The notes under the pieces: generated by a model
Told to the model about the DNA's origin: nothing
The model's input: the letters and a program-made list of their open reading frames with translations, nothing else
Databases searched by the model: none
In this document: in pieces, positions 44,588 through 53,574 of the stretch
How positions within the stretch are numbered: position 1 is the first letter of the stretch
How the letters are laid out: every line of letters begins with the position of its first letter
Source of the DNA: an uncultured Saprospiraceae bacterium
GTDB taxonomy: Bacteria; Bacteroidota; Bacteroidia; Chitinophagales; Saprospiraceae
Length of the DNA: 64,000 bases
Direction: 5' to 3'
Assembly (NCBI GenBank): GCA_938015595.1
Contig: CALLPI010000007.1
Coordinates: 81,789 to 145,788, forward strand
Position numbers and translations under genes: made by a program

Positions 44588-45733
44588 ATGATAAAACAAC
44601 CTGAGCGCCCCATACAAATGGTGGACCTGAAAAGCCAATACCTAAAAATCAAAACAGAGATTGATGCCGGCATCTGGCAGGTCATAGACAACACTGCTTT
44701 CATTGGAGGGCCTGCCGTACAAAACTTCCAACAACACCTGCAAGAGTACCTCGGCGCCAAGCACGTAATCACTTGCGCCAATGGTACTGATGCCCTACAA
44801 ATTGCCATGATGGCGCTAGATTTACAGCCGGGCGATGAGGTCATTGTGCCAGCCTTCACCTATGTGGCCACTGCTGAAGTAATCGCCTTGCTCCGGCTGA
44901 CCCCAGTCATGGTGGATGTGGACCCGCATACCTTCAACATCACAGCTGAGATAGTAGAAGCCGCCATCACACCGCGTACCAAAGCCGTAGTGCCTGTACA
45001 CTTATTTGGACAAAGCTGCGATATGGCGCCCATCCTAGAGGTGGCTGCCCGCCACAAACTGTGGGTTATTGAAGACAACGCCCAGGCCATTGGTGCCGAC
45101 TATACCTTCCCCGACGGCAGGCAGCAAAAGACCGGCACACTTGGCCATATTGGATGCACTTCGTTCTACCCTTCGAAAAACCTGGGCTGCTACGGCGACG
45201 GCGGTGCCATTAGCGTCAATGACGACGAACTGGCCCAACGCATGCGCATGATTGCCAACCATGGCCAAAACAAGCGCTACTACCACGCCATGGTAGGCGT
45301 CAATTCTCGCCTGGACGCCATTCAAGCGGCTGTGCTCGACGTGAAACTCAAGCGGCTGGATGATTACGCTAAGGCTCGCCAAGAGGCAGCCGCCCGATAT
45401 GATGCCATCCTGTCAAAATTGCCTCAGGTGGAGATTCCAGCCCGGCAACACAACTCTACGCATGTATTTCATCAATACACCATTATAATAAAGGAAGGCA
45501 GCCGGGATGCTTTACAACAACACTTGCACAACCTAGGTATTCCTACTATGATATACTATCCTGTACCGCTTTACCAGCAGGAGGCCTTCAAAAATAGCGG
45601 CACCGGTATTGAAAAATTGCCTGTCACGGATTACCTTTGCCGCGTTGTATTGTCTTTGCCTATGCATACCGAACTGGACGAATCGCAAATCGCCTATATC
45701 ACGAAAGGGGTACAGTCGTTTTTCGAGTCTTGA
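44588..45733 (+). CDS. wbpE: WbpE-like UDP-3-keto-GlcNAcA aminotransferase (DegT/DnrJ/EryC1/StrS)
   Basis: 381-residue PLP enzyme. The Schiff-base Lys197 lies in SFYPSKNLGCYGDGGA, the PLP-ring Asp is in WVIEDNAQAIGA (about 159-170), and the N-terminal NGTDALQIAM (65-74) is the phosphate-binding region. In WbpE the amino group of glutamate is transferred to the 3-keto sugar nucleotide, giving UDP-GlcNAc(3NH2)A and 2-oxoglutarate. The assignment is backed by WbpB- and WbpD-like enzymes in the same run of genes; without them another sugar aminotransferase would be possible. Cytoplasmic. Tightly preceded by lhgO, followed by the 6-dehydrogenase 10 nt later. Confidence 0.82.
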   Translation: MIKQPERPIQMVDLKSQYLKIKTEIDAGIWQVIDNTAFIGGPAVQNFQQHLQEYLGAKHVITCANGTDALQIAMMALDLQPGDEVIVPAFTYVATAEVIALLRLTPVMVDVDPHTFNITAEIVEAAITPRTKAVVPVHLFGQSCDMAPILEVAARHKLWVIEDNAQAIGADYTFPDGRQQKTGTLGHIGCTSFYPSKNLGCYGDGGAISVNDDELAQRMRMIANHGQNKRYYHAMVGVNSRLDAIQAAVLDVKLKRLDDYAKARQEAAARYDAILSKLPQVEIPARQHNSTHVFHQYTIIIKEGSRDALQQHLHNLGIPTMIYYPVPLYQQEAFKNSGTGIEKLPVTDYLCRVVLSLPMHTELDESQIAYITKGVQSFFES

Positions 45734-45743
45734 ATCATATCCC

Positions 45744-47054
45744 ATGAACGCCGATTGTTTGCTTGAAGAGCTAATTGCCAAAAAGAAAAAAATATCTGTC
45801 ACTGGCTTGGGTTACGTGGGGTTGCCCTTGGCATTGGCATTGGCCAGGCGATTCTCTGTTGTTGGCTTTGATATTTCAGCGCCGCGCATAGAAATGATGC
45901 GCCAGCAGATTGACCCTTCTGAAGAGCTTTCGCCCGAAGCATTTGACGACGCCGACATCTACTTCAGCTCTGACCCCGCCGACCTCATCCAAGCACACTT
46001 CCACATCGTGGCCGTGCCTACTCCAGTAGATGAGCACCGCGTGCCCGACCTACGCCCCGTGTTAAGTGCCTCCGAGTTTGTGGGCAAAGCGCTCAAGCCC
46101 GGCGACTACGTAGTATATGAATCTACTGTGTATCCCGGATGTACTGAAGAAGACTGCGTACCTGTGCTGGAGCGATACTCCGGGCTAAAAGCGGGGATAG
46201 ACTTTAAGTACGGCTATTCGCCCGAGCGCATCAACCCCGGCGACAAAGAACACACTATCGAAAAGATTCTCAAAATAGTGTCTGGCAACGATACCCAGGC
46301 GCTCGAAACCATTGCCCAGGTCTATGGTGCCATCATTGAGGCAGGGATACACAAGGCAAGTTCCATCCAGGTAGCCGAAGCGGCCAAAGTGATTGAAAAC
46401 ACCCAACGTGACCTCAATATCGCCTTTATGAACGAGTTGTCCATCATCTTCGACCTCATGGGCATTAATACGCGCGAAGTACTGGAAGCCGCCGGTACTA
46501 AATGGAACTTCCTGCGTTTTTATCCAGGGCTGGTTGGCGGGCACTGTATCGGCGTAGATCCTTACTACCTGGTGTACAAAAGTACAGTACTGGGCTACAA
46601 CCCTCAAGTCATTCTCAGCGGCAGGCGCATCAACGACGGCATGCCCGCCTTCATAGCCCAGCGCCTGGTACAACTGCTCATTCGGCAGGGCAAAAACCCG
46701 GGTACTGCCAAAGCCCTGGTCATGGGCATTACCTTCAAGGAAAATGTAACCGACATCCGCAACTCTAAAGTAGCCGACCTGGTACGCGAACTCATGAAAT
46801 ATTCCATCTGCGTGCACATCACCGATCCTTTGGCATCTGCCAAGGAGGTAGCGCACGAATATGGGCTGAGCCTTATAGACAAGCCTTCTAACGACTACGA
46901 CACCATCATCGTGGCCGTTGGGCACCAATCTTACAGGAAACTCGACATACAATACTTCAAATCAATGGCTAAGAAAGACTTTATCCTAATAGACATTAAA
47001 GGGCTGTACTCGCCGCCGCCCAACGAACCAGGAATATTGTACTGGAGCCTTTGA
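45744..47054 (+). CDS. UDP-N-acetylglucosamine 6-dehydrogenase (TviB/WbpO-type)
   Basis: 436 residues. NAD-binding GLGYVGLPLA at 21-30; the middle domain contains EAAKVIENTQRDLNIAFMNE; the catalytic Cys268 sits in GGHCIGVDPYY. The enzyme makes the uronic acid of a UDP-N-acetylhexosamine by two-step oxidation at C6. The FYPGLVGGHCIGVDPYYL form is that of the Vi-antigen TviB/WbpO group; in the P. aeruginosa pathway the corresponding step is done by WbpA, a related dehydrogenase. Here it most likely supplies UDP-GlcNAcA for WbpB. ATG at 45744 lies just after the wbpE stop; the frame also extends upstream inside wbpE but without a conserved sequence. Confidence 0.88.
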   Translation: MNADCLLEELIAKKKKISVTGLGYVGLPLALALARRFSVVGFDISAPRIEMMRQQIDPSEELSPEAFDDADIYFSSDPADLIQAHFHIVAVPTPVDEHRVPDLRPVLSASEFVGKALKPGDYVVYESTVYPGCTEEDCVPVLERYSGLKAGIDFKYGYSPERINPGDKEHTIEKILKIVSGNDTQALETIAQVYGAIIEAGIHKASSIQVAEAAKVIENTQRDLNIAFMNELSIIFDLMGINTREVLEAAGTKWNFLRFYPGLVGGHCIGVDPYYLVYKSTVLGYNPQVILSGRRINDGMPAFIAQRLVQLLIRQGKNPGTAKALVMGITFKENVTDIRNSKVADLVRELMKYSICVHITDPLASAKEVAHEYGLSLIDKPSNDYDTIIVAVGHQSYRKLDIQYFKSMAKKDFILIDIKGLYSPPPNEPGILYWSL

Positions 47055-47154
47055 TCGAGTATGCTGCCGCGAAGCCAATATTGTGTTCATCATTATTTCC
47101 ATTTTGAGATAATTTAGCATTCGATTTGTGAGGTACACTAAGCCAACATAGCGT

Positions 47155-47730
47155 ATGACCAGCAATTCCATAACCTGCATAGGCAACACCCGCCCACAAA
47201 GAGGGGTACACACGCCGCTCGTGCAACTGCACGACACGGAGGCCCGGTGGTTTGCCGTTTATACCATGGCCAAGCATGAGAAAACGGTGGCTCGACGGTT
47301 GCAGCAAAAGCACATTACCTGCTACCTGCCCTTGCAGCAAGTCACGCGATTTTACACTCGGAAGATAAAGCACCTGGAGTTGCCGCTCATCAAGGGGTAC
47401 GTTTTTGTGCACATCACTGCCAAAGAATATATATCAGTGCTGGAAACCCCCGATGTGGTCAATTTCGTAAAATTTAATAAAAACCTCATTGCTATACCGC
47501 AAGCTGAAATAGACCTCATCAAGCGGGTAGCAGGCGATAAACTCGAAGCCAGCATAGAACCTCTGAGCTTCTTCGAAGGCGACGAGGTGGAAATCATAGG
47601 CGGGCAACTCACCGGCGTACGCGGCAAACTGGTGAGCCATGCCAATAAACACGAGGTATTGCTTGAACTCACCAGTATTGGCCTGGCACTAAGGGTTCAG
47701 GTAAAAACTCAATTGCTCAGGAAATTATGA
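47155..47730 (+). CDS. UpxY/NusG-family transcription antiterminator
   Basis: 191 residues. NGN domain (about 31-120) with WFAVYTMAKHEKTVARRL and the KGYVFVHI strand, then a KOW motif (EGDEVEIIGGQLTGVRGKL, about 140-160). In Bacteroides, UpxY proteins promote readthrough of long capsule operons; RfaH does so for enterobacterial surface polysaccharides. Its presence inside this locus supports a similar role. It is the fourth gene rather than the first, preceded by a 100-nt gap without an exact -7 box and followed by a 171-nt gap, either of which could hold the target leader. The first 28 residues are a non-conserved extension. Confidence 0.88.
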   Translation: MTSNSITCIGNTRPQRGVHTPLVQLHDTEARWFAVYTMAKHEKTVARRLQQKHITCYLPLQQVTRFYTRKIKHLELPLIKGYVFVHITAKEYISVLETPDVVNFVKFNKNLIAIPQAEIDLIKRVAGDKLEASIEPLSFFEGDEVEIIGGQLTGVRGKLVSHANKHEVLLELTSIGLALRVQVKTQLLRKL

Positions 47731-47901
47731 AGTATTTTGCTTCCGAGGCTACTGCAACCTCGACGAAGCCAGATAAATCAAGGCAAAAGCCGATTTCTTG
47801 AACGGCAAACCAAAAATCATTTCTCTTCAGGAAAGAAAGTCCTTGCGACTCTTCGAGGGCGAAGCCTTGCGCGCGTCTCACTTTTTACTGGCCAACTTAG
47901 C

Positions 47902-48477
47902 ATGAGTTTTTTTGCCCACGAAACCGCCGTCATTGATCCTGGTGCCACTATTGGTGAAGGCACTAAAATATGGCATTTTTCGCATATCATGTCCGGCGCT
48001 GTCATAGGCCGCTACTGCAATCTCGGCCAGAACGTATTTGTAGCCGACGGCGTAGTCTTAGGCAACAATGTAAAGGTGCAAAATAATGTATCTATCTACA
48101 CAGGCGTGACATGTGAGGATGATGTATTCCTGGGGCCGTCCATGGTATTCACCAACGTATATAACCCAAGAAGTGCCGTGAATCGCAAAAACGAATACAT
48201 GCCTACATATGTAGGCAAAGGCGCTACCATAGGTGCCAACGCCACCATTGTGTGCGGAGTATCTATTGGCGCCTATGCATTCATTGGCGCAGGCGCCTTG
48301 GTGCGCAAAGATGTACCGCCTTATGCGTTGGTAGTGGGTAACCCTAGCAAGCAAATTGGTTGGATGAGCAAGCACGGAGAGCGACTATATTTCAACGACG
48401 CAGGAGAGGCTGTTTGCCCAGGCAGCGGAGCACTTTATCGGATTGTTCAAGGCAAGCTGCAAGAAGTCATTTCTTAA
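47902..48477 (+). CDS. wbpD: WbpD-like UDP-sugar 3-N-acetyltransferase (left-handed beta-helix)
   Basis: 191 residues of hexapeptide repeats ([45 protein letters not shown] and [30 protein letters not shown]). The segments [15 protein letters not shown] and [17 protein letters not shown] are those of WbpD/WlbB, which acetylates the 3-amino group of UDP-GlcNAc(3NH2)A with acetyl-CoA to give UDP-GlcNAc(3NAc)A. Cytoplasmic trimer in characterised members. The frame opens at 47737, but those 55 residues are basic and unlike the family, so the ATG at 47902 is used. Longest run of repeats quoted here is only a pattern; positions about 12-160. Confidence 0.88.
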   Translation: MSFFAHETAVIDPGATIGEGTKIWHFSHIMSGAVIGRYCNLGQNVFVADGVVLGNNVKVQNNVSIYTGVTCEDDVFLGPSMVFTNVYNPRSAVNRKNEYMPTYVGKGATIGANATIVCGVSIGAYAFIGAGALVRKDVPPYALVVGNPSKQIGWMSKHGERLYFNDAGEAVCPGSGALYRIVQGKLQEVIS

Positions 48478-48496
48478 TCTTTTATACTTGATTACC

Positions 48497-50752
48497 ATGA
48501 GAGACTTGTTCTTGTCCTTTCTGTGCATGCTGCTGGCCTTCAACGCCATCACCTGCAAAAAACATGCTACTACGCCTAGTAACACCCTGAAGATTATCCC
48601 TTACCGCGACGGCGACCGCTGGGGCTTTGCCAAGCCCGATGGCCAAATTGTTGTGCATCCGAAGTACGAAAGCACATACCTGTACGAAGACGGATATGGA
48701 CGTATTTTTGAAGGTGAGCTTTCGGGCCTGGTTTCGCCCGATGGCAAAGTACTGATAGAACCCAAGTACAGCTACATCGCTAACTTCCGCTATGGGCGCG
48801 CCATCTACAGCGACCGCAACGGCAAACTCGGCTATTTAGATGAGCAAGGCAAGGAGGTCATTCCTGCCCAGTACGACCAAGCCTTTGGATTCAACAAGGG
48901 ATTTGCCGCTGTACAAAAAGACAACGAGTATTTCCTGATCAAACCGGATGGCTCTACTATTACCAGCATAGGGAATAGAATTCCTGCGGAATACGACCCC
49001 TTCGTAGCGCCGCAATTGCAGCAATCAGAAGAACAGGCAGAATTCTTACTTTTCACGCAGCAGGAACCCTACGCCATGGGGCTAATGGACAAGAACGGCA
49101 ATGAAATTCTGCTTCCGAAATTTCAAAACATTTCCATGCCCGTGAATGGTGTGGTCATCGCCAGCCAGGAAGATTACGCCTACCTTGTGAAATTAGACGG
49201 CACACCTGTAGATAACAAGCGATACTTGTACCTGTCTCGCCTGGATGAAAACCGCATCATTGCCCAAATGGACGAAAACCGCGCTGGCCTAATAGATAAT
49301 CAGGGCAAGGCGATTATTCCCTTTGATAAATATAGCTCTCTATCCAAAGGCCCTGGGAATACCTTCATAGCTTACAAAGACAGCAAAGCCGGCCTGATTG
49401 ATGAAAAAGGCAAAATCTTAGTCCCGTTTGAATATGCCACTTTGTACCCCGAAATGAACTATCTGTTGGCCGCCAAAGACGATTACAAGATGGGGGTCAT
49501 CTCCACTACCAACCAAGTACTCGTACCACTGGTGTACGACAGAGTAACGCCTATTGCGCCCGGGCGTTTTGACGTAGAGAAGGATGGCAAGCGTGGTATC
49601 ATCAGCGAAGGTGGCAAAGTCATTCTACCCCTTGAATTTGATCCTGAAAACATAGGAGAAGAATACCACGAGTATGAAGGATACTACGAGGAAAAACCCT
49701 TGGTGGCCAGACTATTCTTCAAAGGTATGCAGGGCAAGCTGTACACCCCGGACGGCAAGCTACTCTCTGACAAGAAATTTATGTACGTCAGCCTGCCCGA
49801 CGCCATGGGGCTCACTTATGCCATTGACGTCAATGGCCGCGACAATGTCATTGGCCCCGACGGAAAAATCTATGCCAAAGACCCTGAACTCAAAAAGGTA
49901 ACGGTGAATAACGTGCAAGCCTTATACCAAGCCCTAGACAACGACACTGAAATTACAATAGAGGACGGTATCTATGACCTGAGCAAGGTGCAGGGTACGG
50001 CGCCCTGTGCTGAAGTCTATAGCATGGCCGAATATGACATACCTGACCGCAGCCTGCTCATCAAGAAAGCACGCAACCTACACCTCAAAGCCAAAAACAG
50101 CGGCAAGGTCAAACTTGTAACCCCGTACGAGTTTGTGCCAGTCATTCGCGCTGAGGAGTGCCACAACCTCACGCTCACCGGGCTGGTCATTGGGCACGAT
50201 GTAAAGCCAGGCCTTTGCGAAGGTGCTGTGCTTGCGCCTGTAAGTTGTACCTATTTTATAGTGGATAACTGCGACCTCTATGGCAGCGGCACTTTCGGTA
50301 TAGAGGCAGAGACTTGCTCTTCTATAGGCCTGACAAACTCTATCATCCGCGAATGTACCCGGGGCATTATGGCCTTTAACAATTGCTATAGTGGCTTTTT
50401 TGAAAATTGCACCATGAAGGACAATACCGGCGATCACATGGTACGAAATAATGCCTCTGACCAATTAGTGTTCTACAATGTTACCTTTGAGAACAACCAT
50501 ACACCAAAGGAATATGGCCCCTTTGAGTTCTTCCGCCTGCAAGATACTTACACAGCCATTGCCTTGCGCAACTGCACCTTTGTCAACTGCTCCAGCGACT
50601 ACTTCGCCACACACGCTAACGGCATTGCAGAAACCAGCACCAAACGCCAAGGACTGACCACAAGCAAAGGGCTGTACCGCCAGAAAGAAGCGCACTCAAG
50701 CTATTCGCAGCATACCTACGACTACGCCCCAGAAGTGGAGGACGAAGAATAA
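48497..50752 (+). CDS. WG-repeat / right-handed beta-helix protein, probable lipoprotein
   Basis: 751 residues. The N-terminus (MRDLFLSFLCMLLAFNAIT followed by Cys20 and KKH) looks like a lipoprotein signal with an atypical lipobox. Residues about 30-460 are WG (beta-strand) repeats: RWGFAKPDGQIVVHPKYE, GKLGYLDEQGKEVIPAQYD, MGVISTTNQVLVPLVYD and others. From about 467 (VNNVQALYQAL) to 730 runs a right-handed parallel beta-helix (NSGKVKLVTPYEFVPVIRAEE, NLTLTGLVI, YFIVDNCDLYGSGTFGIEAE), the fold of pectate lyases, alginate epimerases and tailspikes. It sits between wbpD and wbpB in the polysaccharide run, so action on or binding to the uronic-acid polymer is plausible but unproven. Confidence 0.72.
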   Translation: MRDLFLSFLCMLLAFNAITCKKHATTPSNTLKIIPYRDGDRWGFAKPDGQIVVHPKYESTYLYEDGYGRIFEGELSGLVSPDGKVLIEPKYSYIANFRYGRAIYSDRNGKLGYLDEQGKEVIPAQYDQAFGFNKGFAAVQKDNEYFLIKPDGSTITSIGNRIPAEYDPFVAPQLQQSEEQAEFLLFTQQEPYAMGLMDKNGNEILLPKFQNISMPVNGVVIASQEDYAYLVKLDGTPVDNKRYLYLSRLDENRIIAQMDENRAGLIDNQGKAIIPFDKYSSLSKGPGNTFIAYKDSKAGLIDEKGKILVPFEYATLYPEMNYLLAAKDDYKMGVISTTNQVLVPLVYDRVTPIAPGRFDVEKDGKRGIISEGGKVILPLEFDPENIGEEYHEYEGYYEEKPLVARLFFKGMQGKLYTPDGKLLSDKKFMYVSLPDAMGLTYAIDVNGRDNVIGPDGKIYAKDPELKKVTVNNVQALYQALDNDTEITIEDGIYDLSKVQGTAPCAEVYSMAEYDIPDRSLLIKKARNLHLKAKNSGKVKLVTPYEFVPVIRAEECHNLTLTGLVIGHDVKPGLCEGAVLAPVSCTYFIVDNCDLYGSGTFGIEAETCSSIGLTNSIIRECTRGIMAFNNCYSGFFENCTMKDNTGDHMVRNNASDQLVFYNVTFENNHTPKEYGPFEFFRLQDTYTAIALRNCTFVNCSSDYFATHANGIAETSTKRQGLTTSKGLYRQKEAHSSYSQHTYDYAPEVEDEE

Positions 50753-50773
50753 ACCCTTTACACACACACAAGT

Positions 50774-51745
50774 ATGAACTTTGCACTCATTGGCGCAGCC
50801 GGCTTCGTAGCACCCCGGCACATGCGAGCCATCAAGGAAACTGGGCACAGGATACTGGCTGCTTACGACCCCTTCGATTCAGTGGGTATCATAGACAGTT
50901 ACTTCCCTCAAGCCGATTTCTTTACGGAATTTGAGCGCTTTGACCGCCACCTCGAAAAACTCAAGCGCTCCGGCACGCCTATACACTTCGTGAGCGTGTG
51001 CTCGCCCAACTATTTGCATGATGCTCACATCCGTTTCGGCCTGCGCCTAGGCGCCGATGTCATATGTGAAAAGCCCTTAGTGCTCAATCCCTGGAACGTA
51101 GAAGCCCTCCGAGACATGGAACGGGAAACTGGAAGGCACATCTACACCATCCTGCAATTGCGCCTACACCCGGCTATCATTGCCCTGCGTGAGCAGGTAC
51201 TGGCCTTCTCTACCGCTGTGACGCACGATGTGATGCTGACGTACATTACCTCGAGGGGCAAATGGTACTATGCCTCTTGGAAGGGCGACTTGAGCAAATC
51301 CGGCGGCATTGCCACTAACATTGGCATACACTTTTATGACATGCTCCAATGGGTGTTTGGAGATGTCAAGGAAAACATAGTGCACATACATACCCATGAC
51401 CGCGCTGCGGGCATGCTCCTACTGGAGCGCGCCCGCGTGCGCTGGTTTCTCAGTATCAATGCTGATACGCTACCCGAAGAAGTAAAAGCCAATGGCGGAC
51501 GCACTTTTCGATCTATTACAGTGAATGGCAAGGAAATAGAATTCAGTGAGGGGTTTACAGACCTGCATACTTTGAGCTACCACAGCATTCTCGAAGGCAG
51601 AGGGTTTGACTTAGAAGAGGCTGGCATTGCTATTCGCACCGTGTACGAGATACGCAATCAGACACCCATAGGTCTTCAAGGCGACTACCATCCTTTGGCA
51701 GTATTGCCCCTGGCGCCGCATCCCTTTTCTGTACATCATCACTAG
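50774..51745 (+). CDS. wbpB: WbpB-like UDP-GlcNAcA 3-dehydrogenase
   Basis: 323 residues, Gfo/Idh/MocA-type oxidoreductase. The first 110 residues read like WbpB/WlbA almost throughout: GAAGFVAPRHMRAIKETG, AAYDPFDSVGIIDSYFP, EFERFDRHLEKL, CSPNYLHDAHIRFGLR and the catalytic-region EKPLVLNPWN (99-108). The enzyme oxidises C3 of UDP-GlcNAcA with bound NAD; characterised homologues regenerate NAD by reducing 2-oxoglutarate to 2-hydroxyglutarate. Together with the WbpE- and WbpD-like genes it makes UDP-GlcNAc(3NAc)A. Cytoplasmic. Followed 6 nt later by an epimerase gene. Confidence 0.9.
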   Translation: MNFALIGAAGFVAPRHMRAIKETGHRILAAYDPFDSVGIIDSYFPQADFFTEFERFDRHLEKLKRSGTPIHFVSVCSPNYLHDAHIRFGLRLGADVICEKPLVLNPWNVEALRDMERETGRHIYTILQLRLHPAIIALREQVLAFSTAVTHDVMLTYITSRGKWYYASWKGDLSKSGGIATNIGIHFYDMLQWVFGDVKENIVHIHTHDRAAGMLLLERARVRWFLSINADTLPEEVKANGGRTFRSITVNGKEIEFSEGFTDLHTLSYHSILEGRGFDLEEAGIAIRTVYEIRNQTPIGLQGDYHPLAVLPLAPHPFSVHHH

Positions 51746-51751
51746 CAAGCC

Positions 51752-52813
51752 ATGAAAATACTTGTCACCGGCACAGCGGGCTTTATAGGGTTCCACCTAG
51801 CCAACAAGTTGCTGGCACGTGGCGACGAAGTAGTGGGGCTGGATGTCATCAACGACTATTACGATGTCAGTCTGAAATACCGCCGCTTGGCGTTTGCTGG
51901 TGTCCAGCAGCAGGATATTGAATACGGCAAACCTGTGACAAGCCAGCAGCACGGCAATTACCGGTTTGTGAACCTGGCATTGGAAGACGAGGCAGGGTTG
52001 CAAGCGCTGTTTGCTGCAGAGCACTTTGACACCGTGTGCCACTTAGCTGCCCAGGCTGGCGTTCGGTACAGCTTAGTGAACCCCAAAGCTTATGTGGACA
52101 GCAATATTGTGGGGTTTGCTCACATACTGGAATGCTGCCGCAGGCATCAGGTACGGCATTTGGCTTATGCCAGCAGCTCTAGTGTATATGGCCTGAATAC
52201 GCAAATGCCTTTCTCTACGCACCACAACGTAGACCACCCCATCTCACTGTATGCTGCATCCAAAAAGAGCAATGAGTTGATGGCGCATACATACAGCCAT
52301 TTGTTTGACCTGCCCACTACAGGATTGCGCTTCTTCACGGTGTATGGCCCTTGGGGAAGACCAGACATGGCGCTATTCCTGTTTACAAAAGCCATCCTGG
52401 CCAGCAAACCCATACAGGTGTTCAATTATGGCGATATGATGCGCGACTTTACCTACATTGACGACATTGTAGAGGGCGTCATACGCGTTATAGACCATCC
52501 GCCAACCGGCAACCCAAATTGGGACAGCCGCGCGCCAGACCCTGCCAGCAGCCCGGCTCCTTACAAGCTCTACAATATCGGCAATCAAAACCCTGTACCG
52601 CTTATGGACTTCATCCGCGCTATTGAAGAAGGGCTAGGCAAGAAAGCCATACTCGACTTGCAGCCCATGCAACCAGGTGATGTGCCGGCAACGTGGGCTG
52701 ATGTGAGCGACCTGGCCTCCGAACTAAACTATCACCCTCAAACGCCAGTGAAGGAGGGTATTGCGCGCTTCTTAGAGTGGTACTTGGATTATTACACATA
52801 TATTCCTCAATGA
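51752..52813 (+). CDS. NAD-dependent sugar epimerase, UDP-glucuronate 4-epimerase-like
   Basis: 353 residues, extended SDR. Rossmann motif GTAGFIG at 7-13, catalytic Tyr167-x-x-x-Lys171 with SSSSVYG at 141-147. The segment [17 protein letters not shown] after the second strand and [19 protein letters not shown] are typical of UDP-glucuronate 4-epimerases of capsule loci. In this setting the substrate may be UDP-GlcNAc(3NAc)A or another UDP-uronic acid rather than UDP-GlcA, since the local dehydrogenase is of the N-acetylhexosamine type; this is inference. Cytoplasmic. 6 nt from wbpB, so translationally close. Confidence 0.85.
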   Translation: MKILVTGTAGFIGFHLANKLLARGDEVVGLDVINDYYDVSLKYRRLAFAGVQQQDIEYGKPVTSQQHGNYRFVNLALEDEAGLQALFAAEHFDTVCHLAAQAGVRYSLVNPKAYVDSNIVGFAHILECCRRHQVRHLAYASSSSVYGLNTQMPFSTHHNVDHPISLYAASKKSNELMAHTYSHLFDLPTTGLRFFTVYGPWGRPDMALFLFTKAILASKPIQVFNYGDMMRDFTYIDDIVEGVIRVIDHPPTGNPNWDSRAPDPASSPAPYKLYNIGNQNPVPLMDFIRAIEEGLGKKAILDLQPMQPGDVPATWADVSDLASELNYHPQTPVKEGIARFLEWYLDYYTYIPQ

Positions 52814-52918
52814 AAGGCATAAATTGGAAGAATTAGGCCTGAAGACAACCGCTTAGCACAAAGGGTGCCTCTACCCTCATTTAGCGATTTTTTATACACC
52901 AAATGAATATCTTCCGAA

Positions 52919-53542
52919 ATGAGCAAATCCAAAATAGCACTGTCTTTTGACAAACTAGGCACAGCAGGGCTTTTCCTGACGGCTTTGCTCTCGCCATGTT
53001 GCTTCCCGTTGTTTGCCTTTGTTGCATCGGCACTAGGGCTGGGCAGTTTTGAGCTGTTTGGCGGCTGGACAATGTGGATTTTCCAGGCCATGGTGGTGCT
53101 GTCGTTGTGGGGGCTTTTTCTTTCTTACCGAAAGCATAAACGCCTCCCCCCTCTTATGATAGGCATCTGCGGTGCGCTGTGCATATGGTATGGCTACCAC
53201 TTCAGCCAGAGCGACTACTGGATGTACTTCCTGTATGCAGGCATGGGCGGGCTATTGGCCGCTACAATGTGGAACTACTACGCCAATAGAAAATGCAACG
53301 CCTGCCAAACCAGCCCGGCAGACGCTGCCTCTCAACAAAGTGTAATTTTGCAATCTACCCTTACCTGCCCCGAATGCGGCCAGCAAAAAAACGAAACTAT
53401 GCCAACCGACGCCTGTGTATATTTCTACGAGTGCGAACGGTGCCACGCCATACTTAAACCACGCCAAGGCGACTGCTGCGTGTACTGTAGCCATGGTACG
53501 ATAAAGTGTCCGCCTGTACAGATAGGTAATAACTGCTGCTGA
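52919..53542 (+). CDS. MerC-domain membrane protein fused to a Cys-rich zinc-ribbon-like tail
   Basis: 207 residues. Residues 8-125 are a MerC-type membrane domain: FDKLGTAGLFLTALLSPCCFP with the Cys27-Cys28 pair in the first helix, then three more helices. Residues 130-207 are soluble and cysteine-rich: CNAC, CPECG, CERCH, then G184-DCC-VYCSHG and KCPP, and a final CC. MerC carries Hg(II) in mer operons, but solo Bacteroidota MerC proteins are of unknown role; the GDCCVYCS-type tail is known as a short separate protein. No merA, merR or other metal genes are near. It stands between the epimerase and the CpsB-type phosphatase in the polysaccharide run. Confidence 0.75.
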   Translation: MSKSKIALSFDKLGTAGLFLTALLSPCCFPLFAFVASALGLGSFELFGGWTMWIFQAMVVLSLWGLFLSYRKHKRLPPLMIGICGALCIWYGYHFSQSDYWMYFLYAGMGGLLAATMWNYYANRKCNACQTSPADAASQQSVILQSTLTCPECGQQKNETMPTDACVYFYECERCHAILKPRQGDCCVYCSHGTIKCPPVQIGNNCC

Positions 53543-53574
53543 CCGACGCTCTCTCAGGCTCAATCTCTTTTTAC

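Noticed and set aside
46185..46952. 255-codon open frame antisense to the UDP-sugar dehydrogenase gene
   Set aside because: Shadow of a conserved enzyme; no promoter or motif.
47737..47901. In-frame 55-codon extension upstream of wbpD
   Set aside because: Basic, low-complexity sequence unlike WbpD N-termini; more likely an untranslated gap.
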